Source: Perlucidibaca sp.
GTDB taxonomy: Bacteria > Pseudomonadota > Gammaproteobacteria > Pseudomonadales > Moraxellaceae
NCBI GenBank assembly: GCA_023265995.1
Contig: JAHFSA010000009.1
Coordinates: forward strand, 62,001-126,000
DNA length: 64,000 nt
Reading direction: 5' to 3'
Both the position numbers and the translations under genes were made by a program. The notes below the pieces were generated by a model, which worked only from the letters and a program-made list of their open reading frames with translations, made no database searches and had not been told where the DNA came from. Position 1 is the first letter of the stretch, and every line of letters starts with the position of its first letter. Below are positions 45,230 to 54,771 of this stretch, in pieces.

Positions 45230-46615
45230 TCAGAACAGCCGGTTGAGACCGTTCAGCGCCGCCACGCGATAGGCCTCGGCCATGGTCGGGTAGTTGAAGG
45301 TGGTGTTGGCGAAGTAGTCGATGGAGTTGCCGGGCAGATTCATCACCGCCTGACCAATGTGGACAATCTCGGCGGCATTGTTGCCAAAGCAGTGTATGCC
45401 GAGGATCTCGCGCGTCTCGCGGTGGAACAGGACCTTGAGCATGCCCACGGTATCGCCGGAGATCTGCGCGCGCGCGAGATGGCGGAAGAAGGACTGCCCG
45501 ACCTCGTAGGGCACCTTCTCGGCGGTCAGCTGCTTCTCGGTCTTGCCCAGGCAGGAGATCTCCGGAATGGTGTAGATGCCGGTCGGCACGTCATCGACAT
45601 GCGGCACATCCTGGCTGCCGGTGATGTGCGCGGCGGCGCAGCGACCCTGGTCATAGGCGGCCGAGGCCAGCGCCGGCGGCCCGATGACATCGCCGACGGC
45701 GAACACATGCGGCGTCACCGTGCGGTACTGCTCGTCGACCGTGATCTGGCCACGGCTGTTGGCCTGCAGACCGACCGCCTCCAGCGCCAGCGTTTCGGTG
45801 TTGCCGGCGCGGCCGTTGCACCAGAGGATGGCATCGGCCTTGATCTTCTTGCCCGACTTCAGATGCAGCACGACATGGTCGTCGTGCGTCTCGACACGCT
45901 CGTACTCTTCCTGGTTGCGGATCAGCACACCGAGATCGCGCAGATAGTGCGAGAGCGCATCGGCGATTTCGTCATCGAGATAGGACAGCAACTGCGGCTG
46001 CGTGTTGACGAGATCGACCTTGTAGCCGAGGCCGACGAAGATCGACGCGTATTCGCAGCCGATCACGCCGGCGCCGTAGATGATCAGCTTCTGCACCGGA
46101 TAGTCGAGCGTGAGGATCTTGTCGCTGTCGAACACGCGCGAGTGCTTGAAGTCGATATCCTTCGGCTGATACGGACGGCTGCCGGTGGCGATCACGGCAT
46201 GCTCGAAGCCTATGCGCTCGTTGATGCCCTCGCTGGTCAGCACCGAGAGGGTGTGATCGTCCTCGAAGCGGGCCTGGCCGAAATAGAGATCGACGTCATT
46301 GCGTTCGAAGAAGCGGTGGTGCGTGCTGACCTGGGTCTCGATGACCTTGTGTGCGCGCGCCAGCACCTGTGACAGCGGCACGCTGCGGATCTCGGCCATG
46401 CGCGACAGCAGCGGGTCGCGGCGGAAGCGCATGAGGTTGTAGACGGTCTGGCGCAAGGCCTTGGAGGGAATGGTGCCGACATGGGCGCAGTTGCCGCCGA
46501 CTTCCCCGAGGGCATCGATGACAGCCACGCGACGACCTTCCTTGACCAGCTTCATGGCCGCCCCTTCACCCGCCGGGCCGGCACCAATCACCACCACATC
46601 GTAACGCGCAAGCAT
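45230..46615 (-). CDS. sthA: Soluble pyridine nucleotide transhydrogenase
   Basis: 461 residues (E. coli 466), starting at 46615 behind AGGAGG. It is a flavoprotein that transfers hydride from NADPH to NAD. The FAD motif is [14 protein letters not shown]. The segment [16 protein letters not shown] keeps only one of the two cysteines of true disulfide reductases, as SthA does. The NAD motif is [15 protein letters not shown]. The product helps balance NADPH in acetate metabolism. Confidence 0.95.
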   Translation of the reverse strand: MLARYDVVVIGAGPAGEGAAMKLVKEGRRVAVIDALGEVGGNCAHVGTIPSKALRQTVYNLMRFRRDPLLSRMAEIRSVPLSQVLARAHKVIETQVSTHHRFFERNDVDLYFGQARFEDDHTLSVLTSEGINERIGFEHAVIATGSRPYQPKDIDFKHSRVFDSDKILTLDYPVQKLIIYGAGVIGCEYASIFVGLGYKVDLVNTQPQLLSYLDDEIADALSHYLRDLGVLIRNQEEYERVETHDDHVVLHLKSGKKIKADAILWCNGRAGNTETLALEAVGLQANSRGQITVDEQYRTVTPHVFAVGDVIGPPALASAAYDQGRCAAAHITGSQDVPHVDDVPTGIYTIPEISCLGKTEKQLTAEKVPYEVGQSFFRHLARAQISGDTVGMLKVLFHRETREILGIHCFGNNAAEIVHIGQAVMNLPGNSIDYFANTTFNYPTMAEAYRVAALNGLNRLF

Positions 46616-46773
46616 GCTCAGCCTCCTGTCCATGGCCATAGGTTACGGATTTAAGAAGACTTTGTCCGGCACAAGGCGACCAAATCGATGCCAAAGTTGT
46701 AGCCTGCGGCCATCGTCTTTTCGGCCAATATCCATCGAATGCGCTACACTCGCGCCATCGAGCGAGGTCCGCC

Positions 46774-47814
46774 ATGAGCCAACAGATCAACCCTCCCACA
46801 AGCACCAGCCAGTCACCGCGCCCCGCGCCCGTCGAAGCCGGCGTCAAGCTGCGCGGCGCCGAGAAGATGGCGCGCATTCCGGTCAAGATCATTCCGACCG
46901 AGGAATTGCCGCGCAAGCCGGACTGGATCCGCGTGCGTGTGAAGAATCCGGGCGAGGTGCAGCGCATCAAGGCGCTGCTGCGCGAACAGAAGCTGCATAC
47001 CGTGTGCGAGGAAGCGGCCTGCCCCAACCTCGCCGAGTGCTTCGGCGGCGGCACCGCGACCTTCATGATCATGGGCGACATCTGCACCCGTCGCTGCCCG
47101 TTCTGCGACGTCGCCCACGGCCGTCCGAACGCGCTCGATGCCGACGAGCCGCGCCATCTCGCCGAGACCGTCGCCAACCTCAAGCTCAAGTACGTCGTGG
47201 TCACTTCGGTCGACCGCGATGACCTCAAGGACGGCGGCGCCCAGCACTTCGTCGACTGCATCACCGAAGTGCGCAAGCTCAACCCGACCACGAAGATGGA
47301 AATTCTGGTGCCGGACTTCCGCGGCCGCATGGACATCGCCCTGCGCCTGATCAGCGAATGCCCGCCGGATGTCTTCAACCACAACATCGAAACCGTGCCG
47401 CGCCTGTACAAGGCCATCCGCCCGGGCTCCGACTACCAGCACTCGCTGCAGCTGCTCAAGCGCTTCAAGCAGGAGCGCCCGGACATCGCCACCAAGTGCG
47501 GCCTCATGGTCGGCATCGGCGAGACCGAAGAGGAAGTCATGGCCCTGCTCGACGACCTCAAGGCCCACGATGTAGACCTCGTCACCATCGGCCAGTACCT
47601 GCAGCCGTCGAAGACGCATGCGCCGGTCGACCGCTTCGTGCATCCGGACGAATTCGCCCGCTACGCCGCCTACGGCCGCCAGCTCGGCTTCCGCAACATC
47701 GCCAGCGGCCCCATGGTGCGCTCGTCCTATCACGCCGACCTGCAGTTCGACGGTGTCGATGTCGTCGCCCGCTACGAAGCCGGCGTGAAAACCTTCCAGC
47801 CCGACCAGGCCTGA
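46774..47814 (+). CDS. lipA: Lipoyl synthase (radical SAM)
   Basis: 346 residues. It inserts two sulfurs into octanoyl groups. The auxiliary cluster motif is [12 protein letters not shown], the radical SAM motif is CTRRCPFC, and the conserved serine is in RSSYHAD. The N-terminal extension of about 40 residues is Pro/Ser-rich. It lies divergent from sthA and 12 kb from lipB, although the two enzymes act in sequence. Confidence 0.97.
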   Translation: MSQQINPPTSTSQSPRPAPVEAGVKLRGAEKMARIPVKIIPTEELPRKPDWIRVRVKNPGEVQRIKALLREQKLHTVCEEAACPNLAECFGGGTATFMIMGDICTRRCPFCDVAHGRPNALDADEPRHLAETVANLKLKYVVVTSVDRDDLKDGGAQHFVDCITEVRKLNPTTKMEILVPDFRGRMDIALRLISECPPDVFNHNIETVPRLYKAIRPGSDYQHSLQLLKRFKQERPDIATKCGLMVGIGETEEEVMALLDDLKAHDVDLVTIGQYLQPSKTHAPVDRFVHPDEFARYAAYGRQLGFRNIASGPMVRSSYHADLQFDGVDVVARYEAGVKTFQPDQA

Positions 47815-47824
47815 CCGCCGCGCT

Positions 47825-49246
47825 ATGTCCCTGAGCGAGACGTGGTGGGCCTGGCGTGACTGGCTGATGCAGCATCCGGACTGGATACTGCTGCTGATCT
47901 TCGGACTCGCCGCCCTCGAGGCGGTGGCCGTGATCGGCTCCATCATCCCCGCCGTGCCCATCATGCTGGCGCTCACCCTGCTCGCCGGCAGCTCCGAGCT
48001 GCATCTGCCCACGGTGCTGGTCGCGGCCATGCTCGGCGCCATGGCCGGAGATGGCGTCAGCTATGCCATAGGCCATCATTTCAAGCATCGCATCGAGGAT
48101 GTCTGGCCGTTCCGCACGCACCCGCACTGGCTCTCCGCCAGCGAGGCCTTCGTGCAGAAGCACGGCGGCAAGAGTCTGATCTTCGGCCGCTTCATCGGCC
48201 CCATACGCGCCTTCGTGCCCATGGCCGCCGGCATCTTCCAGATGCCCTTCCGCCGCTTCCTCTGGTTCAACTTCATTTCCGCCGTGGCCTGGGCGCCACC
48301 CAACATCCTGCCCGGCTACATCGCCGGCGCGGCGGTGACCAATCACTACATGCCGGGCCGCCTGCAGCTGGCCTTCGTCGGCAGCATCCTGATCGCGGTC
48401 GCGCTGCTGCTCTGGCTGCTGCCCTGGATGAAGTCGAGCACGCGGCGCTGGCGCCAGGGCCATGCCCCGCGCAATGCCGGCATCTACTTCGCCGCCGACG
48501 GACGCCCGGAAAACCAGGTCATGTCCGGCCTCCTCGCGCTCATCGGCGTGCTCGGCTTCATTGCCATCGCGGTCTCGCTGCCGGCACTGCGCGGCTGGGA
48601 CATGACCATCGCACGCGAACTCATGCATCTGCGCCAGCCGGCCATCGACTATCTCTTCCTGGTGTTCTCGCTGCTCGGCGACCGCAACGCCCTGCTCACC
48701 CTCGGCGGCCTGCTCGGACTCTGGCTGGCCCTGCGCCGGCAATGGCGCATGCTCGGCTTCCTGGTGGTCATTGCCGCTCTCTGCCTGATCCTGCCCAACG
48801 CGCTCAAGCAGCTGTTCACGGTGCCGCGTCCGCAGCTGGCCGCGCTGCCGCCGGCCTCCTGGTCCTTCCCCAGCGCCCATGCCTTCAATGCCACCGTGAT
48901 CTGGGGCTTCCTCTACGTCATGGTCAGCCGCCAGATGCACGAAAGCCTGCGCCCCTGGGCGCTAGGCATCAGCCTGACGCTGATCATCTTCACCGCCGTC
49001 TCGCGGCCCTTCCTCGGCGTGCACTGGACCACCGACGTGATGGCCGGACTCAGCCTCGGACTGGCCTTTCTGGCGCTGCTGCGCTGGGCCTGGTATCGCG
49101 GTGACGGCCTCACCGACCTGCCGGTCTGGGAGCCCCCGCTGGCCATCCTGATCAGCGTCATGATCACCGCGCAGATCTGGATCTGGCCGAACTGGCCGCA
49201 CGCCCTCATGCGCTTCGCGCATCTGCCGGAACTGGGCCCGGCCTGA
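47825..49246 (+). CDS. DedA-PAP2 fusion membrane phosphatase
   Basis: 473 residues. The first 200 are a DedA/VTT domain (LEAVAVIGSIIPAVPIM, GDGVSYAIGHHFKHRI, FGRFIGPIRAFVPMAAG). The C-terminal half is a PAP2 phosphatase with all three motifs: KQLFTVPRP, SFPSAHAF and SRPFLGVHWTTDV. DedA proteins flip polyprenyl or other phospholipids and PAP2 enzymes dephosphorylate such lipids. The fusion could therefore recycle undecaprenyl-pyrophosphate, though this is inferred. It begins 10 bases after lipA. Confidence 0.9.
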   Translation: MSLSETWWAWRDWLMQHPDWILLLIFGLAALEAVAVIGSIIPAVPIMLALTLLAGSSELHLPTVLVAAMLGAMAGDGVSYAIGHHFKHRIEDVWPFRTHPHWLSASEAFVQKHGGKSLIFGRFIGPIRAFVPMAAGIFQMPFRRFLWFNFISAVAWAPPNILPGYIAGAAVTNHYMPGRLQLAFVGSILIAVALLLWLLPWMKSSTRRWRQGHAPRNAGIYFAADGRPENQVMSGLLALIGVLGFIAIAVSLPALRGWDMTIARELMHLRQPAIDYLFLVFSLLGDRNALLTLGGLLGLWLALRRQWRMLGFLVVIAALCLILPNALKQLFTVPRPQLAALPPASWSFPSAHAFNATVIWGFLYVMVSRQMHESLRPWALGISLTLIIFTAVSRPFLGVHWTTDVMAGLSLGLAFLALLRWAWYRGDGLTDLPVWEPPLAILISVMITAQIWIWPNWPHALMRFAHLPELGPA

Positions 49247-49329
49247 GGGCCATCGCCAGGGCCGGTACGCGACAGCACCGGCATGACGTTATAGTCTGAG
49301 CCATTCCGCTGACTGCCAGCCGAGACACC

Positions 49330-49875
49330 ATGACGCGACGCGCAACCCCTCTTGCCCGCCAGAGCGCCGCTCCGGCGACCACGGCCGACCTCTTTGGCGG
49401 CCTGCATGTGCACACGCCGGAAGGCGACCTGCCGGCGGCCAGAATAGACATAGGCTGGAGCGCCTGGCGCACCGCCCTGGCAGCGACGGCCGGACGCTGG
49501 CAACGCTGGCGCTTCTGGTTCGCGCTGTGGCGGCACTTCGGCAAGGCCCGCTATCTCGTTCAGGTCGACAGCCAGTACCGCATCGCCACCAGCCTGCGCA
49601 TATGCAAGCGCGTCGGCGGGCCGGGCATGGAGGTGTTGCTGCTGCAATCGGCGACGCCCTGGCAGGGCCTGTGGCAGCGTCTGCACCGCAGCGGCGGCGG
49701 AGGTCAGCGCATCAGTCTGCAGGGCAGCAGGGTCGTCGTGTCACGGCATCCGGCAGGGCTCGCCGCGGCCGTGCTGCCGCCGGCCTCCGCTGCCACGGCG
49801 ACTGCCGACTGCCCCGAGGCAGTGCTCGATGGCGAGCGCCGCTGCAGCCTGCCGCTGGACATCAGGGATCACTGA
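49330..49875 (+). CDS. Hypothetical basic protein
   Basis: 181 residues, rich in Arg, Trp and Ala. The N-terminus (about 1-30) looks disordered. A block WRTALAATAGRWQRWRFWFALW is followed by strand-like segments (KARYLVQVDSQYRIATSLRICK, GMEVLLLQSATPW). No family recognised. No strong ribosome site precedes the ATG. Codon use is like the neighbours, so it is probably a real gene. Confidence 0.55.
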   Translation: MTRRATPLARQSAAPATTADLFGGLHVHTPEGDLPAARIDIGWSAWRTALAATAGRWQRWRFWFALWRHFGKARYLVQVDSQYRIATSLRICKRVGGPGMEVLLLQSATPWQGLWQRLHRSGGGGQRISLQGSRVVVSRHPAGLAAAVLPPASAATATADCPEAVLDGERRCSLPLDIRDH

Positions 49876-49896
49876 CCAGTAATCCCTGAGCAGGGA

Positions 49897-50817
49897 TCAG
49901 TGGAGATCGGCTTCGACGGCGCGCAGGGTATCGCGGATTTCCGCACGGTCAGCCTGCTCCAGCGCGCGCCGCACCAGTGGCAGCGCCTCGCGGGCACGGC
50001 CGTCGCGACGCAGCAGATCGGCCAGGTTGTTGAGCAGCCACGGTTGCTCGGGCATGGCCACCAGGCCCTGCCGCAAAGCCCCCTCTCCCGCCTTCAGACC
50101 GTGCTCGCGTTCGCTCACCTCGGCCAGCGCCAGCCATAGCGCCAGCCCCTGCGGCCAGCGCTGCACGGCGCGCTGCAGGCCGGTCAGGGCCGGCACCGGC
50201 GCCGGACGCGCCATGGCCAGCAACTGACGAGTCACCTCGACCTCGGAGACCGAGGCCGGCCAGTCGCCATCCACCGGCAACAGGCGGATGGCCCAGCGCT
50301 CGCCACGCGTCCAGGTGCGATCCAGCACAGACCAGGTCTCGACCAGGCGACGCTGACTTCCGGAGCGCAGCACGACCTCGCCACGAGCGGCATCGACACC
50401 GATCAGCACCGCGTAATGCCAGACCGGCAACCACGACAGACCGTTGTTCTGCAGCACGATGACCGGCGAGCCTTCGGCCACGGCATCGGCCAGCGCCCGC
50501 AGGGTGGCGGGCAGCTTTTCGGGAATGAAGCCGCGCAGGCGTGACTGCGCCACCAGCTCGTCAGTCAGCGAGCCCTGGCGGCCAGGAAGATAGAGATCGG
50601 GAGCCAATGCTTCCGGCGTGACAGGATGGCCGAGATAGCTCATGACCATGGCCAGCGTGGCCGGCCCGCACTGGTAGTCGGCCTGCGGGTAGAACGGCAC
50701 CCCGGTCAGTTCCGCCGAGGTCGGGGGATGTTCGCGCATGACCAGCGCCTGCGTGGTCATGCAGGCGCTGAGCAGGAGCGGCAGCATGGCCGCCAGGATG
50801 AGCACCAGGCGGCGCAT
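49897..50817 (-). CDS. PA2778-like C39-family cysteine peptidase lipoprotein with TPR tail
   Basis: 306 residues from the ATG at 50817 (GAGG 9 bases upstream); a TTG at 50832 is an alternative. The lipoprotein signal ends in LPLLLSAC. The papain-like C39 domain has its cysteine in ADYQCGPATLAMVMSYLG and its histidine in VWHYAVLIG. The last 110 residues are TPR-like (WPQGLALWLALAEVSEREH, QPWLLNNLADLLRRDGRAREAL). The pair with the upstream gene matches Pseudomonas PA2778-PA2779. Role unknown; processing of a small secreted or envelope protein is possible. Confidence 0.85.
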   Translation of the reverse strand: MRRLVLILAAMLPLLLSACMTTQALVMREHPPTSAELTGVPFYPQADYQCGPATLAMVMSYLGHPVTPEALAPDLYLPGRQGSLTDELVAQSRLRGFIPEKLPATLRALADAVAEGSPVIVLQNNGLSWLPVWHYAVLIGVDAARGEVVLRSGSQRRLVETWSVLDRTWTRGERWAIRLLPVDGDWPASVSEVEVTRQLLAMARPAPVPALTGLQRAVQRWPQGLALWLALAEVSEREHGLKAGEGALRQGLVAMPEQPWLLNNLADLLRRDGRAREALPLVRRALEQADRAEIRDTLRAVEADLH

Positions 50818-50828
50818 GATGCGAAACC

Positions 50829-51227
50829 TCAACGCATGGAGCGGGTGAACGGGAAGACCTTGGTCAGGCCGAGCAGGTCGGTCACCAGCAGCAGCACGAA
50901 GATGAAGACCAGAGCGCCGACGAGGCCGTCGCCCGCGGCCTGGGCCTGGTCAATGCGACCATGCAGGCGCAGCACTTCCTCGTCGGAGAGCGCGGACACA
51001 CGCTCCACGGCCTGGGCGCTGTCGACGCCCATGCGGGTCAGTTCCTGACGGACATCATCACGCTGCAGCCAGGACACCACTTCGGCGCGCTGCTGGCTGG
51101 TGGCGGCACTGATGCTCATCTGCATGGCCTGGTCGGCCGAAATCGGGGCGGCTGCGGCAACCACGCTCCAGAAGCTGGTGGAAAGCATGAGCACGCCGGC
51201 AGTGGCGGCACGAAAGGTCTTGTTCAT
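50829..51227 (-). CDS. PA2779-like small membrane protein
   Basis: 132 residues, starting behind AGGAGA. A signal peptide is followed by a helical domain (SQQRAEVVSWLQRDDVRQEL, VSALSDEEVLRLHGRID). A C-terminal membrane span follows (GALVFIFVLLLVTDLLG) with a short basic tail. It lies 11 bases upstream of the C39-like peptidase and may be its substrate or partner. Confidence 0.82.
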   Translation of the reverse strand: MNKTFRAATAGVLMLSTSFWSVVAAAAPISADQAMQMSISAATSQQRAEVVSWLQRDDVRQELTRMGVDSAQAVERVSALSDEEVLRLHGRIDQAQAAGDGLVGALVFIFVLLLVTDLLGLTKVFPFTRSMR

Positions 51228-51287
51228 GAAGATGTCTCCTTTGAGATGGCTCGTTGAACATACACGAGACGCATCGGTTCCTGATAC

Positions 51288-51935
51288 TCAGCCGCGACGA
51301 TCGGCCACGAAAGGATTGTGACGCCGCTCCTGGCCGATGGTTGACATGGGACCGTGGCCCGGCACGAAACGCATGGCGTCGGGCAGCGACCAGAGCTCGC
51401 GGCGGATGGCATCGATCAGGGTTTGATGATCGCCGAGCGGGAAGTCGGTGCGGCCTATGGAGCCGGCGAAGAGGACATCTCCGACAAAGCTGACACCGGC
51501 GGACTCGGAGATGAACACGACATGTCCGGGCGTGTGCCCCGGGCAATGACGCACGCTCAGGGTCTCGGCGCCGACATTGACCTCATGGCCCTGATCGAGC
51601 CAGCGCGTGGGCTGGAACGGACGCGAATCCGGGAAGCGGAACATGCGCGACTGGTCCGCCAGGCGATCGATCCAGAACTGGTCGCCCGTATGCGGGCCCT
51701 CGACCGGCAGCTGCAGACGTTCGGCCAGCTCGGCGACCGCGCCGGCATGATCGATGTGGGCGTGGGTGACGAGCAGCTTGGTCAGCGTCACGCCTTCGGC
51801 CTCGACCAGCGCCAGCAGCTTGTCGATGTCGCCGCCGGCATCGACCAGGGCCGCCTCGCGCGTCTTGTCACACCAGATCAGGCTGCAGTTCTGCTCGAAG
51901 GCGGTCACCGGCAGGATACGAAAACGCAAAGTCAT
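51288..51935 (-). CDS. YcbL-like metallo-beta-lactamase-fold hydrolase
   Basis: 215 residues. The zinc motif THAHIDHAG, then PGHTPGH, the bridging Asp in VSFVGDVLFAGS and the final PGHGPMSTIGQE identify the glyoxalase-II-like group. YcbL homologues hydrolyse lactoylglutathione-type thioesters in vitro. Its start directly abuts the stop of the hotdog protein upstream, so the two are co-transcribed. Confidence 0.9.
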   Translation of the reverse strand: MTLRFRILPVTAFEQNCSLIWCDKTREAALVDAGGDIDKLLALVEAEGVTLTKLLVTHAHIDHAGAVAELAERLQLPVEGPHTGDQFWIDRLADQSRMFRFPDSRPFQPTRWLDQGHEVNVGAETLSVRHCPGHTPGHVVFISESAGVSFVGDVLFAGSIGRTDFPLGDHQTLIDAIRRELWSLPDAMRFVPGHGPMSTIGQERRHNPFVADRRG

Positions 51936-52442
51936 TCAAGGACTCTCCGACAGGGGTTGCGCGGATGCCTGGCTCGCCGCCGACGGGCGCAGCGCCGGCT
52001 TCAGGCGGACATAGCGGGTCTTGTGCACGCGCGCCACGATCTTGCCATCCTCGCCCAGCACAGCGACGTCGAACTCCGGGCGATGCGCCAGGCCATCGGC
52101 GGCGGCGGCGCGGATCGCCTCGACACGCGCCGCATCCAGTCTGAAAGCGGCATGCACCGTGCCCTGCCCCGGACTGACGAACTCGATGTGCGCGGACTGG
52201 TCCCAGACCAGATAATCGGGCCCGAGAATGCGCATGAGCATGAGCATGTAGAACGGGTCGACCATGCTGTAGAGACTGCCGCCGAAATGGGTGCCGACGG
52301 CGTTGCCGTTCCACGGCCGCATGCGCATGACGACATCGATCTCGAGGAAGTCGGCGCTGATGCGTTCAACATGGACGCCGGAACCCAGATAGGGCCCGTA
52401 CAGATTCAGCCACCATCTCATCAGCCTCTCTCGCACAAACAT
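51936..52442 (-). CDS. Hotdog-fold thioesterase-like protein (DUF4442 type)
   Basis: Up to 168 residues. Marks are MRPWNGNAVGTHFGGSLYSM and VWDQSAHIEFVSPGQGTV, typical of DUF4442 proteins related to acyl-CoA thioesterases. The ATG at 52442 directly abuts GAGGAG; a GTG two codons inside has better spacing and may be the real start. It is translated just ahead of the YcbL-like hydrolase. Substrate unknown. Confidence 0.82.
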   Translation of the reverse strand: MFVRERLMRWWLNLYGPYLGSGVHVERISADFLEIDVVMRMRPWNGNAVGTHFGGSLYSMVDPFYMLMLMRILGPDYLVWDQSAHIEFVSPGQGTVHAAFRLDAARVEAIRAAAADGLAHRPEFDVAVLGEDGKIVARVHKTRYVRLKPALRPSAASQASAQPLSESP

Positions 52443-52487
52443 CTCCTCGGGTATGATGTGGGCCTGTTTTCAGGGGAGAAATCTATC

Positions 52488-52976
52488 ATGCCGTCCATGG
52501 ATGTCGTCTCGGAGCTTGAAGTCTTCGAGGTCAACCACGCAGTCCAGAACACCATCAAGGAAATCGCCACCCGCTTCGATTTCCGTGGCTCCGACGTCAA
52601 GGTCGACTACAACGAGAAGAACAAGGAGATCAAGCTCACCGCCGACTCCGACTTCCAGGTCGATCAGGTCCGCGCCATGCTGGAAGCCCACATGATCAAG
52701 CGCAAGGTCGATCCGCAGGTGCTGGATGCGCAGAAGATCGAGCCCAGCGGCAAGACCATGAATCAGGTCATCAAGCTCAAGGATGGCCTCGACTCCGATA
52801 CCGCCAAGAAGGTCGTCAAGCTGCTCAAGGAAAACGGCTACAAGGTGCAGGCCAGCATCCAGGGCGACAAGGTCCGCGTCAGCGACAAGAAGCGCGATGC
52901 CCTGCAGGAAGTCATGTCCTTCCTGCGTCAGCAGACCCTCGGTCTGCCGCTGCAGTTCAACAACTTCAAGGACTGA
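52488..52976 (+). CDS. yajQ: YajQ family nucleotide-binding protein
   Basis: 162 residues, starting at 52488 behind GGGGAG. The family is recognised from MPSMDVVSELEVFEVNHAVQ, EIATRFDFRGSDV and the C-terminal LRQQTLGLPLQFNNFKD. YajQ proteins have two RNP-like domains. Some bind cyclic di-GMP and act as transcription co-factors, but the role here is not shown. Confidence 0.95.
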   Translation: MPSMDVVSELEVFEVNHAVQNTIKEIATRFDFRGSDVKVDYNEKNKEIKLTADSDFQVDQVRAMLEAHMIKRKVDPQVLDAQKIEPSGKTMNQVIKLKDGLDSDTAKKVVKLLKENGYKVQASIQGDKVRVSDKKRDALQEVMSFLRQQTLGLPLQFNNFKD

Positions 52977-53018
52977 CGAGCGCGACGCTGCCGGGCAGGC
53001 GCCACGCCGCGCCCGGCT

Positions 53019-54041
53019 TCAGTCCGGGCTGCCGGCCTGGCGATAGTCCAGAGGCGTCATGCCGGTCCAGCGCTTGAACACGCGCGAAAAGTTCGAGCTC
53101 TCGCGGAACCCCAGCCGATAGGCAATTTCCTTCACCGATACCTCGCTCTCGCGCAGCAGCACGCAGGCCTGTTCCTGGCGCTGCTGATCGAGCAGGGCCT
53201 GGAAGCTGCTGCCCTGCTGGCCGAGGCGGTTGCGGAAGGTGCGCACCGACAGGCTGAAGGCATCGGCCACCGCGCTCATGCGCGGCAGCGGCCCTTCATG
53301 ACGCTGCAGGTACTGACGCACGGCCTCGACGAAGGAGCCGCGGGTCATGAGCTGATCCATGCGCTGGCTGATCTGCTGCAACAGCACGGCATGGGTCTCG
53401 GCATCGGCGGACGGATTGGGGGCATCGAGCAGCGACAGCGGAATGCTCAGGCCGTTGAAGCTGGCATTGAAATTCACCGTGCCCAGGCAATGCGCCTGCA
53501 GGCTGGCAGCATAGGCCGGCGGCGCGCTGGCCAGATGCAGCCCGAGCTCGCGCACGCGCGGTCCCAGCAGGGGCTCGATGATGTTGAAGGCGGTGGTCAG
53601 CAGCAGCTCCATGACGAAGGCTTCATGCGCCGGCAGCTCGGTGATCATGTCCAGCACCAGCACCAGCTGGTTGCGGCGCTGCTCGCGATGCAGCAGCACG
53701 AACGGCGCCACCACGGCCATGTACTGATAGTAGAGATCGATCACTTCACGCAGCGACGCCGCTGTCAGCGTCGCCATGCCGAGCTGGCCATGGCTGCTCG
53801 GCGGCAGACAGCGGGCATAGCGCAGCGCCAGATCCGGCTCCGGGCACAGGCGCGCGGCGTTGTGGAAGACCAGAAAGACATCGACCAGGGAGACCAGGCG
53901 ATCAGGACGGTCGAGTTGCTCCATGGTCAGGCGCGTGCCTTCCAGCAGTTGTCCGGCAGCGATCTGCCACTCCGACTCGAAAAGCTGGATGAGCTTGCGC
54001 GGGTAGGCCGCGATGGTCACATGTCGATTGCTGCTGGGCAC
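53019..54041 (-). CDS. AraC-family transcriptional regulator (OruR-like)
   Basis: About 340 residues if the GTG at 54041 is used; no good Shine-Dalgarno is visible, so the start is uncertain. The N-terminal ligand-binding part (RKLIQLFESEWQI, LRYARCLPPSSHGQLGMATLT) fits the arabinose-binding-like group of AraC proteins. The C-terminal double helix-turn-helix has MSAVADAFSLSVRTFRNRL and VSVKEIAYRLGFRESSNFSRVFKRWTG. It is divergent from the DUF4442 gene at 54262, a possible target. Inducer unknown. Confidence 0.88.
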   Translation of the reverse strand: MPSSNRHVTIAAYPRKLIQLFESEWQIAAGQLLEGTRLTMEQLDRPDRLVSLVDVFLVFHNAARLCPEPDLALRYARCLPPSSHGQLGMATLTAASLREVIDLYYQYMAVVAPFVLLHREQRRNQLVLVLDMITELPAHEAFVMELLLTTAFNIIEPLLGPRVRELGLHLASAPPAYAASLQAHCLGTVNFNASFNGLSIPLSLLDAPNPSADAETHAVLLQQISQRMDQLMTRGSFVEAVRQYLQRHEGPLPRMSAVADAFSLSVRTFRNRLGQQGSSFQALLDQQRQEQACVLLRESEVSVKEIAYRLGFRESSNFSRVFKRWTGMTPLDYRQAGSPD

Positions 54042-54261
54042 AGGAAAAATACTACATGAATCAATCAGACCTGCAGCATAACAGACGAATACCGCGCTTT
54101 TCCCTAGCCTGCGAGCCGGTTCGGGACTGTCATTTCGGCTACATGCTTGACCATGCTCCGGGACAATCGCGTCATTTCGGCCTACTCCTCGCGCGCCAGC
54201 TGCGGCATGCTCCCGGCATCGGCCCGAAAACCGGGACTGCCCTGCCAGCGAGGAATCCACC

Positions 54262-54753
54262 GTGAGCTTCAGCAACAACATCACGCGCGCCCTGCGCCCC
54301 TTCGAGAAACTGCCAGCCGGCCTGCGCAGCCGCGCCATTTCGCTGATCTTCGGCAACGTCGTGCCCTTCGTCGGCACCTCGGGCCTGATCTACGAGGAAA
54401 TCACCTCGGAGCGCGTGGTGGTCAGCGTGCGCAACAAGCGCAAGGTGCAGAACCACATCAAGAGCGTGCATGCCGCCGCCATGGCGCTGCTGGCCGAAAC
54501 CGCCTCCGGCTTCGTGGTCGGCGCCAACCTGCCGGATGACAAGATGCCGCTGATCAAGTCCCTGCACGTCGACTACAAGCGCCGCTCCACCGGCGACCTG
54601 CGCGCCGTCGCCACCCTGAGCCCGGAGCAGATCGCGAAGATCCGCAGCGAGCCCAAGGGCGAGGTTCTGGTGCCGGTCACGCTGACCGACGCCACCGGCG
54701 AAGAACCGGTGCAGTGTCAGATGCTCTGGGCCTGGACCAGCAAGAAGAAGTGA
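54262..54753 (+). CDS. DUF4442 hotdog-fold protein (GTG start)
   Basis: 163 residues. The GTG at 54262 has GAGGAA 6 bases upstream. Family marks are SGLIYEEITSERVVVSVRNK, QNHIKSVHAAAMALLAETASG and DKMPLIKSLHVDYKRRSTGD. This is the hotdog thioesterase-like DUF4442 group. It is the second such gene within 3 kb. It is divergent from the AraC regulator and convergent with slyX. Confidence 0.85.
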   Translation: MSFSNNITRALRPFEKLPAGLRSRAISLIFGNVVPFVGTSGLIYEEITSERVVVSVRNKRKVQNHIKSVHAAAMALLAETASGFVVGANLPDDKMPLIKSLHVDYKRRSTGDLRAVATLSPEQIAKIRSEPKGEVLVPVTLTDATGEEPVQCQMLWAWTSKKK

Positions 54754-54771
54754 TGCCCGGCGCTGGCCGCC

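Noticed and set aside
45230-46615. sthA as dihydrolipoamide dehydrogenase, because lipA is next door
   Set aside because: The active-site disulfide is missing ([16 protein letters not shown] has one cysteine), which fits the transhydrogenase and not a disulfide reductase.
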